DNA from: JAJFFW01 sp038531315
GTDB taxonomy: Bacteria > Pseudomonadota > Alphaproteobacteria > Caulobacterales > Parvularculaceae
DNA length: 57,906 bases
NCBI GenBank assembly: GCA_038531315.1
Contig: JBCBBT010000018.1
Location: forward strand, 1-57,906
Reading direction: 5' to 3'
Shown here in pieces: positions 16,010 to 24,865 of this stretch (positions are counted from its first letter, which is position 1; the number at the start of each line of letters is the position of its first letter). The notes under the pieces were generated by a model that saw nothing but the letters and a program-made list of their open reading frames with translations, was not told the DNA's origin and made no database searches. The position numbers were made by a program, and so were the translations under genes.

Positions 16010-16819
16010 TCAGTTAGAACGTAATTCGACGATGGCCGGCTCTTCCCCCTCCGCCACCCAAACGACCGCCTGACGCTCGGTCGACATATTCCCGCTGCGA
16101 ATTGCGACGACCTTGACGCCGAAGAACGGCCCTCGCTCATTGGTCAACCAGGGCGCTGCTTGTTGCAAGACGATGGCCTCACCGCGTTGTCGTGCGGCGA
16201 TGATGCGCGCAACATCGCTCTCCGAGACACCAGGCAGAGATAGAAGAACTTCGCGCGACGCCGCGGTCGCATTGATACGGTTCGTAAATGATACGACCGT
16301 GATATGCGGCGCCAGCAATTGGAAGAGCTCTTCACTGACGCTCGGTGCGCGCAATATTTCATCGATGGCGACGAGCTTTTGCGTGTCTTCGCGATCCGCC
16401 CTCAAATCAACAATTTCCGCCGCCGCCTGATCCGCGTCGACCGTTAAATCGTTTTCGGCGGCGACACGGTCAATCAAATTAGCGATGATTGTCGCCGCGC
16501 TCTTGTTGAGGTCGATCTTGCCTCTTTCATTGGTGATTGAAATGGCCAGACGATAACCCGCGAAGTCGAATGCATAAACAGATCCGTCGCGAGGAATTAG
16601 GGGCGTCGCCGTCTCAAGATCTGCGATTGCGCGCTGAAGACCCCCGTCGGCGGCATGTTGCGTTTCAATCGCCAGCGCTCCATGGCGCATCGCCTGCGCT
16701 TCGTACCGTGACGATTGTACGAACGCGGAAGCCGACAACGCCAGAACCGATGACATCACCAGAACGGAAGGCAGCGCCGACCCTCGTTGGGATTTTATAT
16801 CCGCCCGCCGCGCCCGCAT
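16010..16819 (-). CDS. gspK: Type II secretion minor pseudopilin GspK
   Basis: 269 residues from the ATG at 16819, which overlaps the gspJ stop by three bases; a longer frame to 16873 lies inside gspJ. The prepilin cleavage context is QRG|SALPSVLVMSSVLALS; as usual for GspK, the fifth residue is not Glu. The long, Asp/Arg-rich globular domain (DLNKSAATIIANLIDRVAAEN, VDLRADREDTQKLVAIDEIL) and two C-terminal helix-hairpin-like motifs (SLPGVSESDVARIIAARQRG) match GspK. It caps the pseudopilus tip with I and J. It is the last gene of the gsp operon. Confidence 0.9.
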   Translation of the reverse strand: MRARRADIKSQRGSALPSVLVMSSVLALSASAFVQSSRYEAQAMRHGALAIETQHAADGGLQRAIADLETATPLIPRDGSVYAFDFAGYRLAISITNERGKIDLNKSAATIIANLIDRVAAENDLTVDADQAAAEIVDLRADREDTQKLVAIDEILRAPSVSEELFQLLAPHITVVSFTNRINATAASREVLLSLPGVSESDVARIIAARQRGEAIVLQQAAPWLTNERGPFFGVKVVAIRSGNMSTERQAVVWVAEGEEPAIVELRSN

Positions 16820-17475
16820 CAGCGGCAAGCCTCGGCGACCGAGACACCCCTGGGGGCGCGTGCGCTTAGGCACGCGATTGCAATCGCACTGCCGACTGGA
16901 AGCGACATTGATTTTTTACGGCCGCCGAGGTCCGCATAAGCAAGGCGGACGACGCCCGGCGGCGCGCCTCGTGAAGGCCAGTCCTCGCGCCATGGCGCCG
17001 CCTCACGACCGGATGTGTTTCGCGGCCGGTAGGAAATTGTAATCGGCGTCGTTGAGCGCAACAAAATTCGCGGCCCGTACGCCGCCTCGTCGGGGGCGCC
17101 AAAAGGTTTTCTGACGGCTTCAAGCACGAACGCACCGTCGTCGAGCGCCCGCGCCGTCAGGGCGATATCGTAGAACCCCCGCACTGTTGGATATGACGGC
17201 GCCAGGGTCACAAACGTAAGACGGCTTTCGCTTCCGGCAAAGGTCACATTATCCTCATTGAGAGGCTGGGCCTGCGCTGCGCCAAGCCATTCGCCGAGGA
17301 TACGGCGCGTCGTCATCACGTCTTGCGCGTAATCGGTGAGCGCATCAGCTTTGCGCGTCGATTGAGCTGATGCGCGCAAACCCTGCGTCATTGCAAGAAG
17401 AACAGCAGCGAGAACCGCGAGCGAGACAATCACCTCGATCATGCTGACGCCGCGCTGCGTGGCGGGGGTTCTCAT
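16819..17475 (-). CDS. gspJ: Type II secretion minor pseudopilin GspJ
   Basis: 218 residues. The prepilin site is QRG|VSMIEVIVSLAVLAAVL, with the conserved Glu five residues into the mature protein, and it is followed by a C-terminal domain with beta-strands typical of GspJ (RLTFVTLAPSYPTVRGFYDI, ITISYRPRN). It forms the pseudopilus tip with I and K. It overlaps both gspI and gspK by a few bases, so translation is coupled. Assignment is based on operon order and prepilin motif. Confidence 0.85.
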   Translation of the reverse strand: MRTPATQRGVSMIEVIVSLAVLAAVLLAMTQGLRASAQSTRKADALTDYAQDVMTTRRILGEWLGAAQAQPLNEDNVTFAGSESRLTFVTLAPSYPTVRGFYDIALTARALDDGAFVLEAVRKPFGAPDEAAYGPRILLRSTTPITISYRPRNTSGREAAPWREDWPSRGAPPGVVRLAYADLGGRKKSMSLPVGSAIAIACLSARAPRGVSVAEACR

Positions 17476-17879
17476 CGCGCCGCCCCCCGCTTTATTGTCT
17501 GGAGAACAGCTTGGTCGCCGGTATTGTTTTCAACGAGAATATGAACATGGAAAAGCGGCCGCGTTGTTTGCAAGGCGACGACGTCGCCATTGGCGAGCCG
17601 GTCTTCCGCGTAGTCGGCGATCGTCACCAGCCAACGAACGCCGTCAGGCCCTTCTCCCGTGCGTTCGCCGACAACAAGCACTTCAGTTTCGAGGTCCGTC
17701 AGGATCGTTTCGGCATACAAAGAAAGAGCGGTTCGATCGGCGGTTTTCCGCATTGACGAGAGGCCGCCGCCAAAAGCGCCGTATGCGGCGATCAACGCAT
17801 AACTCGCGATCGCCAGCGCACAGAGCGTTTCCAGCAGCGTCAGTCCGCGCTGAGCCTCGCCGCTTTCAGAATGCATCAT
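17472..17879 (-). CDS. gspI: Type II secretion minor pseudopilin GspI
   Basis: 135 residues, the usual GspI size. Prepilin site QRG|LTLLETLCALAIASYAL, with Glu at the fifth mature position, then a short globular domain with beta-strands (VRWLVTIADYAEDRLANGDVV). GspI is the nucleus of the pseudopilus tip complex. It overlaps gspJ by 4 bases and gspH by 14. Order and length support the call. Confidence 0.87.
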   Translation of the reverse strand: MMHSESGEAQRGLTLLETLCALAIASYALIAAYGAFGGGLSSMRKTADRTALSLYAETILTDLETEVLVVGERTGEGPDGVRWLVTIADYAEDRLANGDVVALQTTRPLFHVHILVENNTGDQAVLQTIKRGAAR

Positions 17880-18351
17880 CGCTCTCCGAAATCGTGACCC
17901 GCCCCGTCATCCAGTCGGCCGTTACGGAAACGCTGAAGAGGCCGTCTTTGAGGCGCACCCGTCCGCCGGACGAAGAGCCGTTGGGGTAGAAACGAACGCC
18001 AATGACGCCATCGGCGGCGCTTACGCTTTCTGCGCCTTCGCCATCGATGCGGATCGTCTTATTGACGGCCCCGCGACGGCCGCCGCCTTCAAAACGCCGC
18101 GCCTCAAGATCGATGGTGAAGTCAGCCGCCGCGCCCGATGCAATCGCCTCCGTCCGTGTCGCCCGCAGCGCCGTTGTCAGCGCTCGCGCCTCCAGGCGCA
18201 GCGCTGACTTACCGGAGGCGGGTGAGAACGTCGCCGCGGCGATGGCGATCATCGCAGCGGCGATAGCGAGCGCAATCAGAAGCTCGATCAGAGAAAAGCC
18301 GTTTTGCGCTGTGTGCGACGCGTTTGTTTCAGGCGGGGTAGACATCGGCAT
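17866..18351 (-). CDS. gspH: Type II secretion minor pseudopilin GspH
   Basis: 161 residues. Prepilin site QNG|FSLIELLIALAIAAAMIA after a 17-residue leader; Glu at the fifth mature position. The rest is a beta-rich domain (RFYPNGSSSGGRVRLKDG) of GspH type. It overlaps gspG by 23 bases and gspI by 14. GspH links the major pseudopilin fibre to the tip. The unusually long leader could start at the ATG at residue 1 or at residue 3 (Met), which cannot be resolved. Confidence 0.85.
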   Translation of the reverse strand: MPMSTPPETNASHTAQNGFSLIELLIALAIAAAMIAIAAATFSPASGKSALRLEARALTTALRATRTEAIASGAAADFTIDLEARRFEGGGRRGAVNKTIRIDGEGAESVSAADGVIGVRFYPNGSSSGGRVRLKDGLFSVSVTADWMTGRVTISESDDAF

Positions 18352-18760
18352 TATCGCCTTCGCCGCCTTTGACGCCGTCGGCTCCCAATGAAAATATCAA
18401 CGGCCCGTTGTCCGCCGCCGGATCATAGAAATAGGCCCGGCCCCAGGGATCAAGGGGCGCGGCGCGCTTGTTCAGATACGGCCCCGCCCAAAGCGGGTCC
18501 CCGGAGACATTCGCAACCAACGCCTCAAGACCTTCATCCGTCGTCGGATAGCGTCCGAGATCAAGAAGAAAAAGTTCAAGGGCGGCGTCAAACTGTTCGA
18601 CCTGGATTTGTGCTGTCTTGACCTTTGATGAACCGAGATAACCAATGATCCGCGGCGCGGCGACGCCCATGATCAGGGCGAGAATAGCCAGTGCGACAAG
18701 CAACTCAGTCAGGCTGAAGCCACGCTGCTCACTTAATTTCCGGTAGATGTGCTTTTTCAT
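18329..18760 (-). CDS. gspG: Type II secretion major pseudopilin GspG
   Basis: 143 residues. Prepilin site QRG|FSLTELLVALAILALIMGV, then the GspG fold with the loop PTTDEGLEALVANVSGDPLW and the calcium-binding-type end DPWGRAYFYDPAADNGPLIF. It forms the body of the pseudopilus that pushes cargo through the secretin. The assignment is very firm. The prepilin peptidase (GspO) needed to process it is not in this window. Confidence 0.95.
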   Translation of the reverse strand: MKKHIYRKLSEQRGFSLTELLVALAILALIMGVAAPRIIGYLGSSKVKTAQIQVEQFDAALELFLLDLGRYPTTDEGLEALVANVSGDPLWAGPYLNKRAAPLDPWGRAYFYDPAADNGPLIFSLGADGVKGGEGDNADVYPA

Positions 18761-18770
18761 CGCGATATCC

Positions 18771-19970
18771 TCAAAACGCCAGATCGTTGACGCTCAAAAT
18801 CGCGCTAAAGAGCGAAACGACGACGCCGCCAATCAGAGCCCCGAGCGTCAAAATGATTAATGGCTCGACCAGTGCTACCATCGCCTTAAGACGGCGCGTT
18901 AAATTGTCTTCGATCATGGACGCCGCCCTCACCAGCGCAGGGCCGAGGTCGCCGGCGCTTTCGCCGACCTGCATGATTTCAACGAGATCGCCCTCTGCAA
19001 GGCCCTCATTCGAGATCGCGCGCGAAAGGCTTTCGCCGCGCCGAACACGTTCGCAAGCGCTATGAGCGGCGCTGATCTTGGCGCGGTTTGAAAGGGTTTT
19101 CGAAGCGAGCGTCATCGCATTGTAGGCCGGAGCGCCGCTCGCGAGGAGAGCGCCGAGCGCACGCGAAAGTCGCGCCTCTTCTGATCGACGCAATAGCTCA
19201 CCGAAGATTGGCATACGAAGGATAAACGCATCGATCGCGCGTGCGCTCGCCTCATTGCGCCGGGCGCTGCGTAACCCAAAATACGCCGAAATAAAAAGGA
19301 CAAGCGGGACCCACCAAAAGGCTTTCATGGCTGATGCGAGGCCAATGACAATCTGAGCGGCAAGCGGCAATTGCGTCTGCGCATCGGCAAACAAAACCTC
19401 AAAGCGCGGCACGACAAACAACATCAACAGGAAGAATACCGCGACCGATACAATCAACAGCAAGATCGGATAGGTAAGCGAGGAGATGAGCTCACTGCGG
19501 ACTTCGCGGGCCTGTTCCAAGGATTGTGCAAGATTTGTGAGCGCGCCAGACAAATCGCCTGCAACCTCGCCGGCCCTGACAAGCGCCACAAAAACTGCGT
19601 CGAAGGGCGCGCCATATTTTTGCAAGGCCCCAGAAAATTTCTCGCCCTTGTCGAGCCGCGCTCTCAAAAACCGGGCTGCATCGTCGCTCGAATTCTGTGC
19701 AAGGATTTCAAGCGCTTTGTCCACGGCCACGCCGGCCGCTGTCAATTGCGCCAGACGGCGGGTGAAATCCGGCAACGCCTTTTCTTTAAGGCGCGTCTTG
19801 TCGCCAGGAGTTGATGCGGCGACGCCGCCGCCGAGGGTGTCCGGTTCGGTCGAGACCGGAATGCGCCCCTCAGAGGATAATCGCGCAACCGCCTCACGCA
19901 CCGATCGGGCCTCAATTAACCCGCGGACTTCCCTTCCGTCCGCCTCCAGAGCGACATAACGAAAACGCAT
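18771..19970 (-). CDS. gspF: Type II secretion inner-membrane platform protein GspF
   Basis: 399 residues from the ATG at 19970; a longer frame would run into gspE. Two repeated T2SSF domains, each with Glu/Arg-rich helices and hydrophobic segments (VAVFFLLMLFVVPRFEVLFAD around residue 190-210 and PLIILTLGALIGGVVVSLFSA at the end). GspF couples the GspE ATPase to pseudopilus assembly. The gene begins two bases after the gspE stop codon. The call is firm from domain duplication and operon position. Confidence 0.93.
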   Translation of the reverse strand: MRFRYVALEADGREVRGLIEARSVREAVARLSSEGRIPVSTEPDTLGGGVAASTPGDKTRLKEKALPDFTRRLAQLTAAGVAVDKALEILAQNSSDDAARFLRARLDKGEKFSGALQKYGAPFDAVFVALVRAGEVAGDLSGALTNLAQSLEQAREVRSELISSLTYPILLLIVSVAVFFLLMLFVVPRFEVLFADAQTQLPLAAQIVIGLASAMKAFWWVPLVLFISAYFGLRSARRNEASARAIDAFILRMPIFGELLRRSEEARLSRALGALLASGAPAYNAMTLASKTLSNRAKISAAHSACERVRRGESLSRAISNEGLAEGDLVEIMQVGESAGDLGPALVRAASMIEDNLTRRLKAMVALVEPLIILTLGALIGGVVVSLFSAILSVNDLAF

Positions 19971-19971
19971 C

Positions 19972-21621
19972 CTAAACGCTCGCCCCAACTGACAGCGCTT
20001 CTTCCAGCGTTGTCTGACCAAGCGCCGCACGCAAAAGCGCATCTTCATGAAGGGATTTCATGCCCGCTGCTTCCGCGATCTTCCGAATGAGGGCGGCGTC
20101 AGCGCCGTCCGTCAGATGTTGCGTAATTTCTTCCGTAATTGGCAAGATTTCAAAGACGCCGACCCGGCCTGAAAATCCGCGGCCGTTGCATGCGTCGCAG
20201 CCGGCGGGTTCATAAAACTGTGTCGCGCCGGAAGCTTTGATAATGTCAGGCGCAATCGCCGGGACCTCGCGCGGCGTTCGGCAGTGCATGCAAAGCTTTC
20301 TGACAAGCCGTTGGGCGACGACGGCGCGCAAGGTCGCAGCGATCAAATAGGGCGCAAGCCCCATATCGCGAAGACGCGTAACCGCGCTCGGGGCGTCATT
20401 TGTATGCAATGTCGACAATACGAGATGACCCGTCAGCGCCGCCTGCGCGGCGATCTGCGCGGTTTCGCCGTCCCGCATTTCGCCGACCATAACGATATCG
20501 GGGTCCTGCCTCAGGATTGAGCGCAAACTATTCGCAAAGGTCCGCCCAATATCAGCGCGGACCGGAATCTGAACCACGCCGTTCACCTGATATTCAACCG
20601 GGTCTTCGACGGTCAAAATCTTGCGCGTTCCGTCATTGAGTTGATTAAGCGCAGCGTAGAGCGTCGTCGTCTTGCCCGAGCCGGTTGGACCGGTGACCGC
20701 AATCATGCCGTGCGGCGATTTCAAAATCTTCTGGAGAGTCTTCAGCGCGCCGCCGTCGAAGCCTAAGGCGTCAAATTGCGGGGCCTTTTGATCTCGCGCA
20801 AGAACGCGCATGACGACGCTTTCGCCGTGCAGGCAGGGGCTCGTTGCGATCCGCAGATCAGTCTCCTTGCCGTCAATCCGCAAACGGATGCGCCCGTCCT
20901 GCGGCAGACGATGTTCGGCGATATTCAACCCTGCGAGAATTTTAACCCGGGAGACGATTGCCTCGCTCATGCCCGGCGGCGGCGGCGCTGTCTCTTCAAG
21001 CACGCCGTCGACGCGCATTCTCGCAACGGTGCGTTTTTCGTAGGGTTCGATGTGGATGTCAGAGGCGCCGGCCTTCAGAGCACCGGCGATCAGATCATCG
21101 ACATAGCGAATGACCGGCGCATCGTCCGCGCGGCTCTTAATGCGGTTGACGTCTTCTTCTGCAAAAAAGGCGTCGTCGCTGACGGCCTGCGCGGCTTCAT
21201 GGTCGCGAAGTCGCGCTTCAATCGTCCTTTCAACGGCGGCGCATGGCAAGACGGATTTACCGACGGCGAGTTCGACCGCGCGCCGCGCGTAATCATCCGT
21301 CGGGTCAGCCATCGCCAGCGCCAGACGGTCTTCATTTTCTGCAATGACGGCAATCTTGTGGGACTGCTGAAATTCGAGCGTAAGCTTGTCATGGACGATC
21401 AGGGCGTCGTTATGTTTCTCAAGCTCGATAAATTTTAGATTGAGAACGGTCGCCGCGGTTTTCGCCCAGTCTTCCTGCGCCAATAATCCGAGCCGATCGA
21501 GCACAACGCGGATCGACTGATCGGATTCCTCTGCGAGCGCTTGCGCGCGCCGCCAATCATCAGCCTCGAGGAGGTCGCGCTCGCTCAGAGCTTCACCGAT
21601 TTGGTCAAGCGCTTGCGTCAT
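19972..21621 (-). CDS. gspE: Type II secretion ATPase GspE
   Basis: 549-residue cytoplasmic AAA-like ATPase that powers pseudopilus growth. N1E-like domains come first, then the Walker A GPTGSGKTTTLY, the Asp box with TVEDPVEYQVNGVVQIPV, Walker B DPDIVMVGEMRD, a His box (LHTNDAPSAV) and a C-terminal zinc-type tetracysteine domain: CMHC, then CDACNGRGF. The GTG/ATG choice is clear (MTQALDQIGEAL). It follows gspD and is followed by gspF. Confidence 0.95.
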   Translation of the reverse strand: MTQALDQIGEALSERDLLEADDWRRAQALAEESDQSIRVVLDRLGLLAQEDWAKTAATVLNLKFIELEKHNDALIVHDKLTLEFQQSHKIAVIAENEDRLALAMADPTDDYARRAVELAVGKSVLPCAAVERTIEARLRDHEAAQAVSDDAFFAEEDVNRIKSRADDAPVIRYVDDLIAGALKAGASDIHIEPYEKRTVARMRVDGVLEETAPPPPGMSEAIVSRVKILAGLNIAEHRLPQDGRIRLRIDGKETDLRIATSPCLHGESVVMRVLARDQKAPQFDALGFDGGALKTLQKILKSPHGMIAVTGPTGSGKTTTLYAALNQLNDGTRKILTVEDPVEYQVNGVVQIPVRADIGRTFANSLRSILRQDPDIVMVGEMRDGETAQIAAQAALTGHLVLSTLHTNDAPSAVTRLRDMGLAPYLIAATLRAVVAQRLVRKLCMHCRTPREVPAIAPDIIKASGATQFYEPAGCDACNGRGFSGRVGVFEILPITEEITQHLTDGADAALIRKIAEAAGMKSLHEDALLRAALGQTTLEEALSVGASV

Positions 21622-21627
21622 TGCAAA

Positions 21628-24306
21628 TTACTCTGAAACGACCGCACAAGGCCGGTTTAGGCCATTGCAAAGCGATTGCGCTTTTTCTTCGCTAAGCGGA
21701 CCGGCAACAACGCGCCACAGGGCGCCGGCCTTCTGCGCGGCGATGGGGTTTTGCGCGAGGGACTGCTCGCTTCTTTTGACCGCGGCCGCAAGCGACTGCG
21801 CTGCGCCTTCCGTTTCAAAAGCCCCAAACTGGACAAAGAACCGGGCGCTTGTGCGCCCGTCGCGAAGCGGCGGCGCAAGCGAAGCGGATCGCAACGGCGC
21901 CGCACTTCGCAAGGGCAGGATTTCGGCATTTTTCTCAGCAGTTTTTCCCAGAGGCGCCGGCTGTCGCAGGACCTCCGCGTCGCTCGCACGATTAAGTTTT
22001 CTGGTTTCTGCGACGGGCGCCGGGGTCGCTTCAGCGGTTTGTTCGACAGGGGGCGCACTCTCCGGTTCTGACGGCCACACTGGCGTTAAGGGGGCAGCGT
22101 CAAGTTTAAAGTCATCGGAAGGCGCGACGACGCCTTCGTCGATGGGGCGATCCTGCGATATCACACCGTCCCGTGATGGCGAGAGCAACCGAAGACCTGT
22201 GATCCGATCTTGAAACTCTCGCGTGATGGCGCGCGCATCGGCTGCATTGCGCAAAATACGCGGCTGGATCAACACAACGAGTTCGGTGCGTGTTTCCGTG
22301 GTTTCAGTGTTTGAAAACAGCCCTCCAAAAAGCGGCGCGCGGGATAAAATCGGAATGCCCGACCGCCCACGCCGGGAGTTGTCAGAAAAAAGACCGCCCA
22401 GAACAATTGTTTGTCCCGATTGTGCGACAACGGAGCTTTCAATCCGGCGCTGGCTAATCGTCGGCGTCAGCGTCGTTCCGCCAGAGCCCGACACGTTTGA
22501 GACTTCCTGTACGATATCAAGCGTCACGGCGCCGTCGCTGGAAATACGCGGCGTCACCTCGAAAATGATCCCGGTATCGCGGAATTCAATCGCATTAAAG
22601 AGAATCGGATCGCTCTCGCCGCTGGTGAAGCCATTGGTGACGTTTTGAACAGTAACAGGAATTTGGTCGCCAACCGTCAGGCGCGCCGTTTGATTATCCA
22701 ACACCATAAGATTTGGAGACGAGATCACGTTGATATCCGTGATCCCCTCCAGCGCATCAAGGACTACTTGGGCGGGCTCGCCGAGCACAAGCGACGCGCC
22801 GGGAAAACTCGGCAGGATCGTGGATGACGCTGCGCTTGAAAGGGTCGCAATGGCTGACTCGTTGGCGATCGATCCTTCCAGAAAGTACTGAACGCCATAG
22901 CGAAGATCATCGGTAATGGTTACTTCGGCGATCGTTGCTTCAACAAGCACCTGGAGCGGCGCCACGTCGAGTTGCCGGAGCGCCTCGCGCATGCGTTCAA
23001 ATTCTTCCTGTGTCGCCATAATAAGCAGCGTATTCGCTGCTTCGTCGGGGATGATCCGGAGCGTTTCACTGCTCAACGCGTTGCGCGCTTGCTGCGGACG
23101 GCGCGCCGGCGCGGTGCTTGCCGCGACAACACCGGGCGAAGACGCGCTCACCGGTGTTTCCCCCGGCGCAACTGCCGGCTGACGGCCGACATCTTCACGC
23201 GGCGCATTGAAAATTTCCTGCAGCAAGGGCGCAACGTCGGACGCTTTTGCATTTTTCATGGCATAGACCCGCAGCCGCCGCGCCGCGCCGCTATCGGCGT
23301 CGAGGCGTTCGGTCCATGCTCTGACCTTGTTCAATAGCGGCCCCGCACGCGTGATCGCCATCACCGCATTCGTGCGCTCGATGGGAAGGAACCGGATGGT
23401 CTGCGTTTCAGACCCTTCAGCGAAAATTGCTTCCAGTTCTTTGACGACTTGCACCGCCGAGACCTGCCTTAGCGGAAAGACGCCAACCGATTTCCCGGCG
23501 AACCAGTCAATATCGAATGTGCGGACCGTTTCAAGCCACAGATTGAGTTCCTGACCTGATCCCGCCATCAATAAGAGGTTTCTGTCCGTATCGACACGGA
23601 TAACTGCGTCCTGAGCGGCTAATGGCTTAATGATTTCAGCCATTTGCTGGGCGGCGACGAATTGCAATGGCACGATCTGTACGGCGTAGCCGGGTTTTAA
23701 CGGCCTGCCCGTTCCGATCTGCGGCGCTGACGCATAACCGAGCGCAAGCGTCTCAGGCACAATGCGATAAAGACCATTATCGCTCACGAGCGCAGCGTTA
23801 TTCTGACGTAGGACAGTCTCAAAAGCGCCAAGCGCTGCTTCGCCTTCAAGTGCGTCTGCACTGCGCAAATTGATGACGCCGCTCACAGCGGGGTGAACTT
23901 CAAAAGACTGGCCCAGGAACTCGCCAAGGATCAGCGCCGCTGCTTCGTTGACGGACGCATTCTCGAAATTGAGGACAAGACTGTCATTGGAAAATTTGGC
24001 TGCCGATCCTGACGTTGCAAGCGGGCGCCCCCTGAAAATCTGCGCCTGCGGAGCGCGTTGGCGCGCGCCGGTAAACGCGGCGGCGGCGCGATTTTCTGCG
24101 CGCTCAGATTGTTCAGGAGGTTCCGGTTGCGGCTCGCGGGGGCGTTGAAGTGTCGGATACGCCGCCGCGCGATCAGAAAGACGTGCGTCATCAGCAAACG
24201 GATCAAGCGATGCGCATCCGGAAACGGATATCACTAGGAGGGCAAGCGCACTTTTTAAGAGCGCGCGGACAACATTTTGAAGAATACTCATCGCCGCTTC
24301 TGACAT
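21628..24306 (-). CDS. gspD: Type II secretin GspD, predicted lipoprotein with C-terminal SPOR domain
   Basis: 892 residues, longer than the usual 650-700. The signal ends in the lipobox VSGC, so it may be lipidated and self-piloting like HxcQ, removing the need for a pilotin. N0 domain at about 105-180; N1-N3 repeats through about 445 (for example ERTNAVMAITRAGPLLNKV); secretin channel with TARLTVGDQIPVTVQNVTNG and QSGQTIVLGGLFSD. After the secretin comes a Pro/Ala/Glu-rich linker (about 700-815) and a SPOR-type domain (RFFVQFGAFETEGAAQSL ... LWRVVAGPLSEEKAQSL). The SPOR fusion is unusual. Start could also be at Met6. A 106-base gap with several TTAA motifs separates it from gspC. Confidence 0.9.
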   Translation of the reverse strand: MSEAAMSILQNVVRALLKSALALLVISVSGCASLDPFADDARLSDRAAAYPTLQRPREPQPEPPEQSERAENRAAAAFTGARQRAPQAQIFRGRPLATSGSAAKFSNDSLVLNFENASVNEAAALILGEFLGQSFEVHPAVSGVINLRSADALEGEAALGAFETVLRQNNAALVSDNGLYRIVPETLALGYASAPQIGTGRPLKPGYAVQIVPLQFVAAQQMAEIIKPLAAQDAVIRVDTDRNLLLMAGSGQELNLWLETVRTFDIDWFAGKSVGVFPLRQVSAVQVVKELEAIFAEGSETQTIRFLPIERTNAVMAITRAGPLLNKVRAWTERLDADSGAARRLRVYAMKNAKASDVAPLLQEIFNAPREDVGRQPAVAPGETPVSASSPGVVAASTAPARRPQQARNALSSETLRIIPDEAANTLLIMATQEEFERMREALRQLDVAPLQVLVEATIAEVTITDDLRYGVQYFLEGSIANESAIATLSSAASSTILPSFPGASLVLGEPAQVVLDALEGITDINVISSPNLMVLDNQTARLTVGDQIPVTVQNVTNGFTSGESDPILFNAIEFRDTGIIFEVTPRISSDGAVTLDIVQEVSNVSGSGGTTLTPTISQRRIESSVVAQSGQTIVLGGLFSDNSRRGRSGIPILSRAPLFGGLFSNTETTETRTELVVLIQPRILRNAADARAITREFQDRITGLRLLSPSRDGVISQDRPIDEGVVAPSDDFKLDAAPLTPVWPSEPESAPPVEQTAEATPAPVAETRKLNRASDAEVLRQPAPLGKTAEKNAEILPLRSAAPLRSASLAPPLRDGRTSARFFVQFGAFETEGAAQSLAAAVKRSEQSLAQNPIAAQKAGALWRVVAGPLSEEKAQSLCNGLNRPCAVVSE

Positions 24307-24412
24307 TCTGACTGAAGCATCGATTAAGCGCTCGTTAGGGTTAATATTTAACCAAAGCGAGCGGCGCGCTACGCCGTCAATGGTTTAACGACCGGTAACG
24401 CGCATTAACAAA

Positions 24413-24865
24413 TTATGAAGAACCGAGCTTGACCCGCCGGCGCACGCCATCGACTTCCATTTCAACGCTCTCACGCTCTACGCGAAGGACTTTAACGCCG
24501 AAACGCTCTTCGCCCTCGCGCAGAACGACGGGACCGGAAGGTCCGGCAAAGACAGCCGCACGCCCACGCGCCGTGATGCTCGTTCCTTTTGGGGTCAGCG
24601 CGCCGGTTTGTTCGACAATGTTCTGCGCAGATGTCGCAACGCGGCGGCGGTCCGGCGAAAACAGCGGACGCGCCGTCAATGCAGACAAATTGGGCGATTG
24701 GACTTCAATCTGATCCACGGGAAACAGAGCGCTTACAGCGCCTTTTTTTGGCGACGCCCCTGCGATCATCATGACAAGCGTTGCAACAATGATGGCGGCG
24801 CTCACAGCGGCGGCGCCCGTCAATACGTTTGACGGCGTCAAATATTGTCTAAGCTCAGGCGCCAT
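24413..24865 (-). CDS. gspC: GspC-like inner-membrane protein lacking the PDZ domain
   Basis: 150 residues from the ATG at 24865, which lies 11 bases inside the end of gspM; a longer frame to 24961 lies in gspM. It has one TM segment (about 13-35, TGAAAVSAAIIVATLVMMIA) and a short periplasmic domain of the GspC homology-region kind (LSALTARPLFSPDRR, then VLREGEERFGVKVLRVERESVEM). There is no PDZ or coiled-coil domain after it, so it is about half the usual GspC length. HR domains contact the secretin. GspP or GspN-like naming is possible. Confidence 0.65.
   Translation of the reverse strand: MAPELRQYLTPSNVLTGAAAVSAAIIVATLVMMIAGASPKKGAVSALFPVDQIEVQSPNLSALTARPLFSPDRRRVATSAQNIVEQTGALTPKGTSITARGRAAVFAGPSGPVVLREGEERFGVKVLRVERESVEMEVDGVRRRVKLGSS

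Noticed and set aside
20776..21438. 220-residue open frame antisense to gspE
   Set aside because: No ribosome site, no recognisable fold, and it overlaps conserved gspE motifs on the other strand.
24324..24338. TTAA-N7-TTAG and nearby TTAA motifs before gspD as a CtrA site
   Set aside because: The second half-site is imperfect and the gap lies inside an operon; the AT-rich spacer makes chance matches likely.
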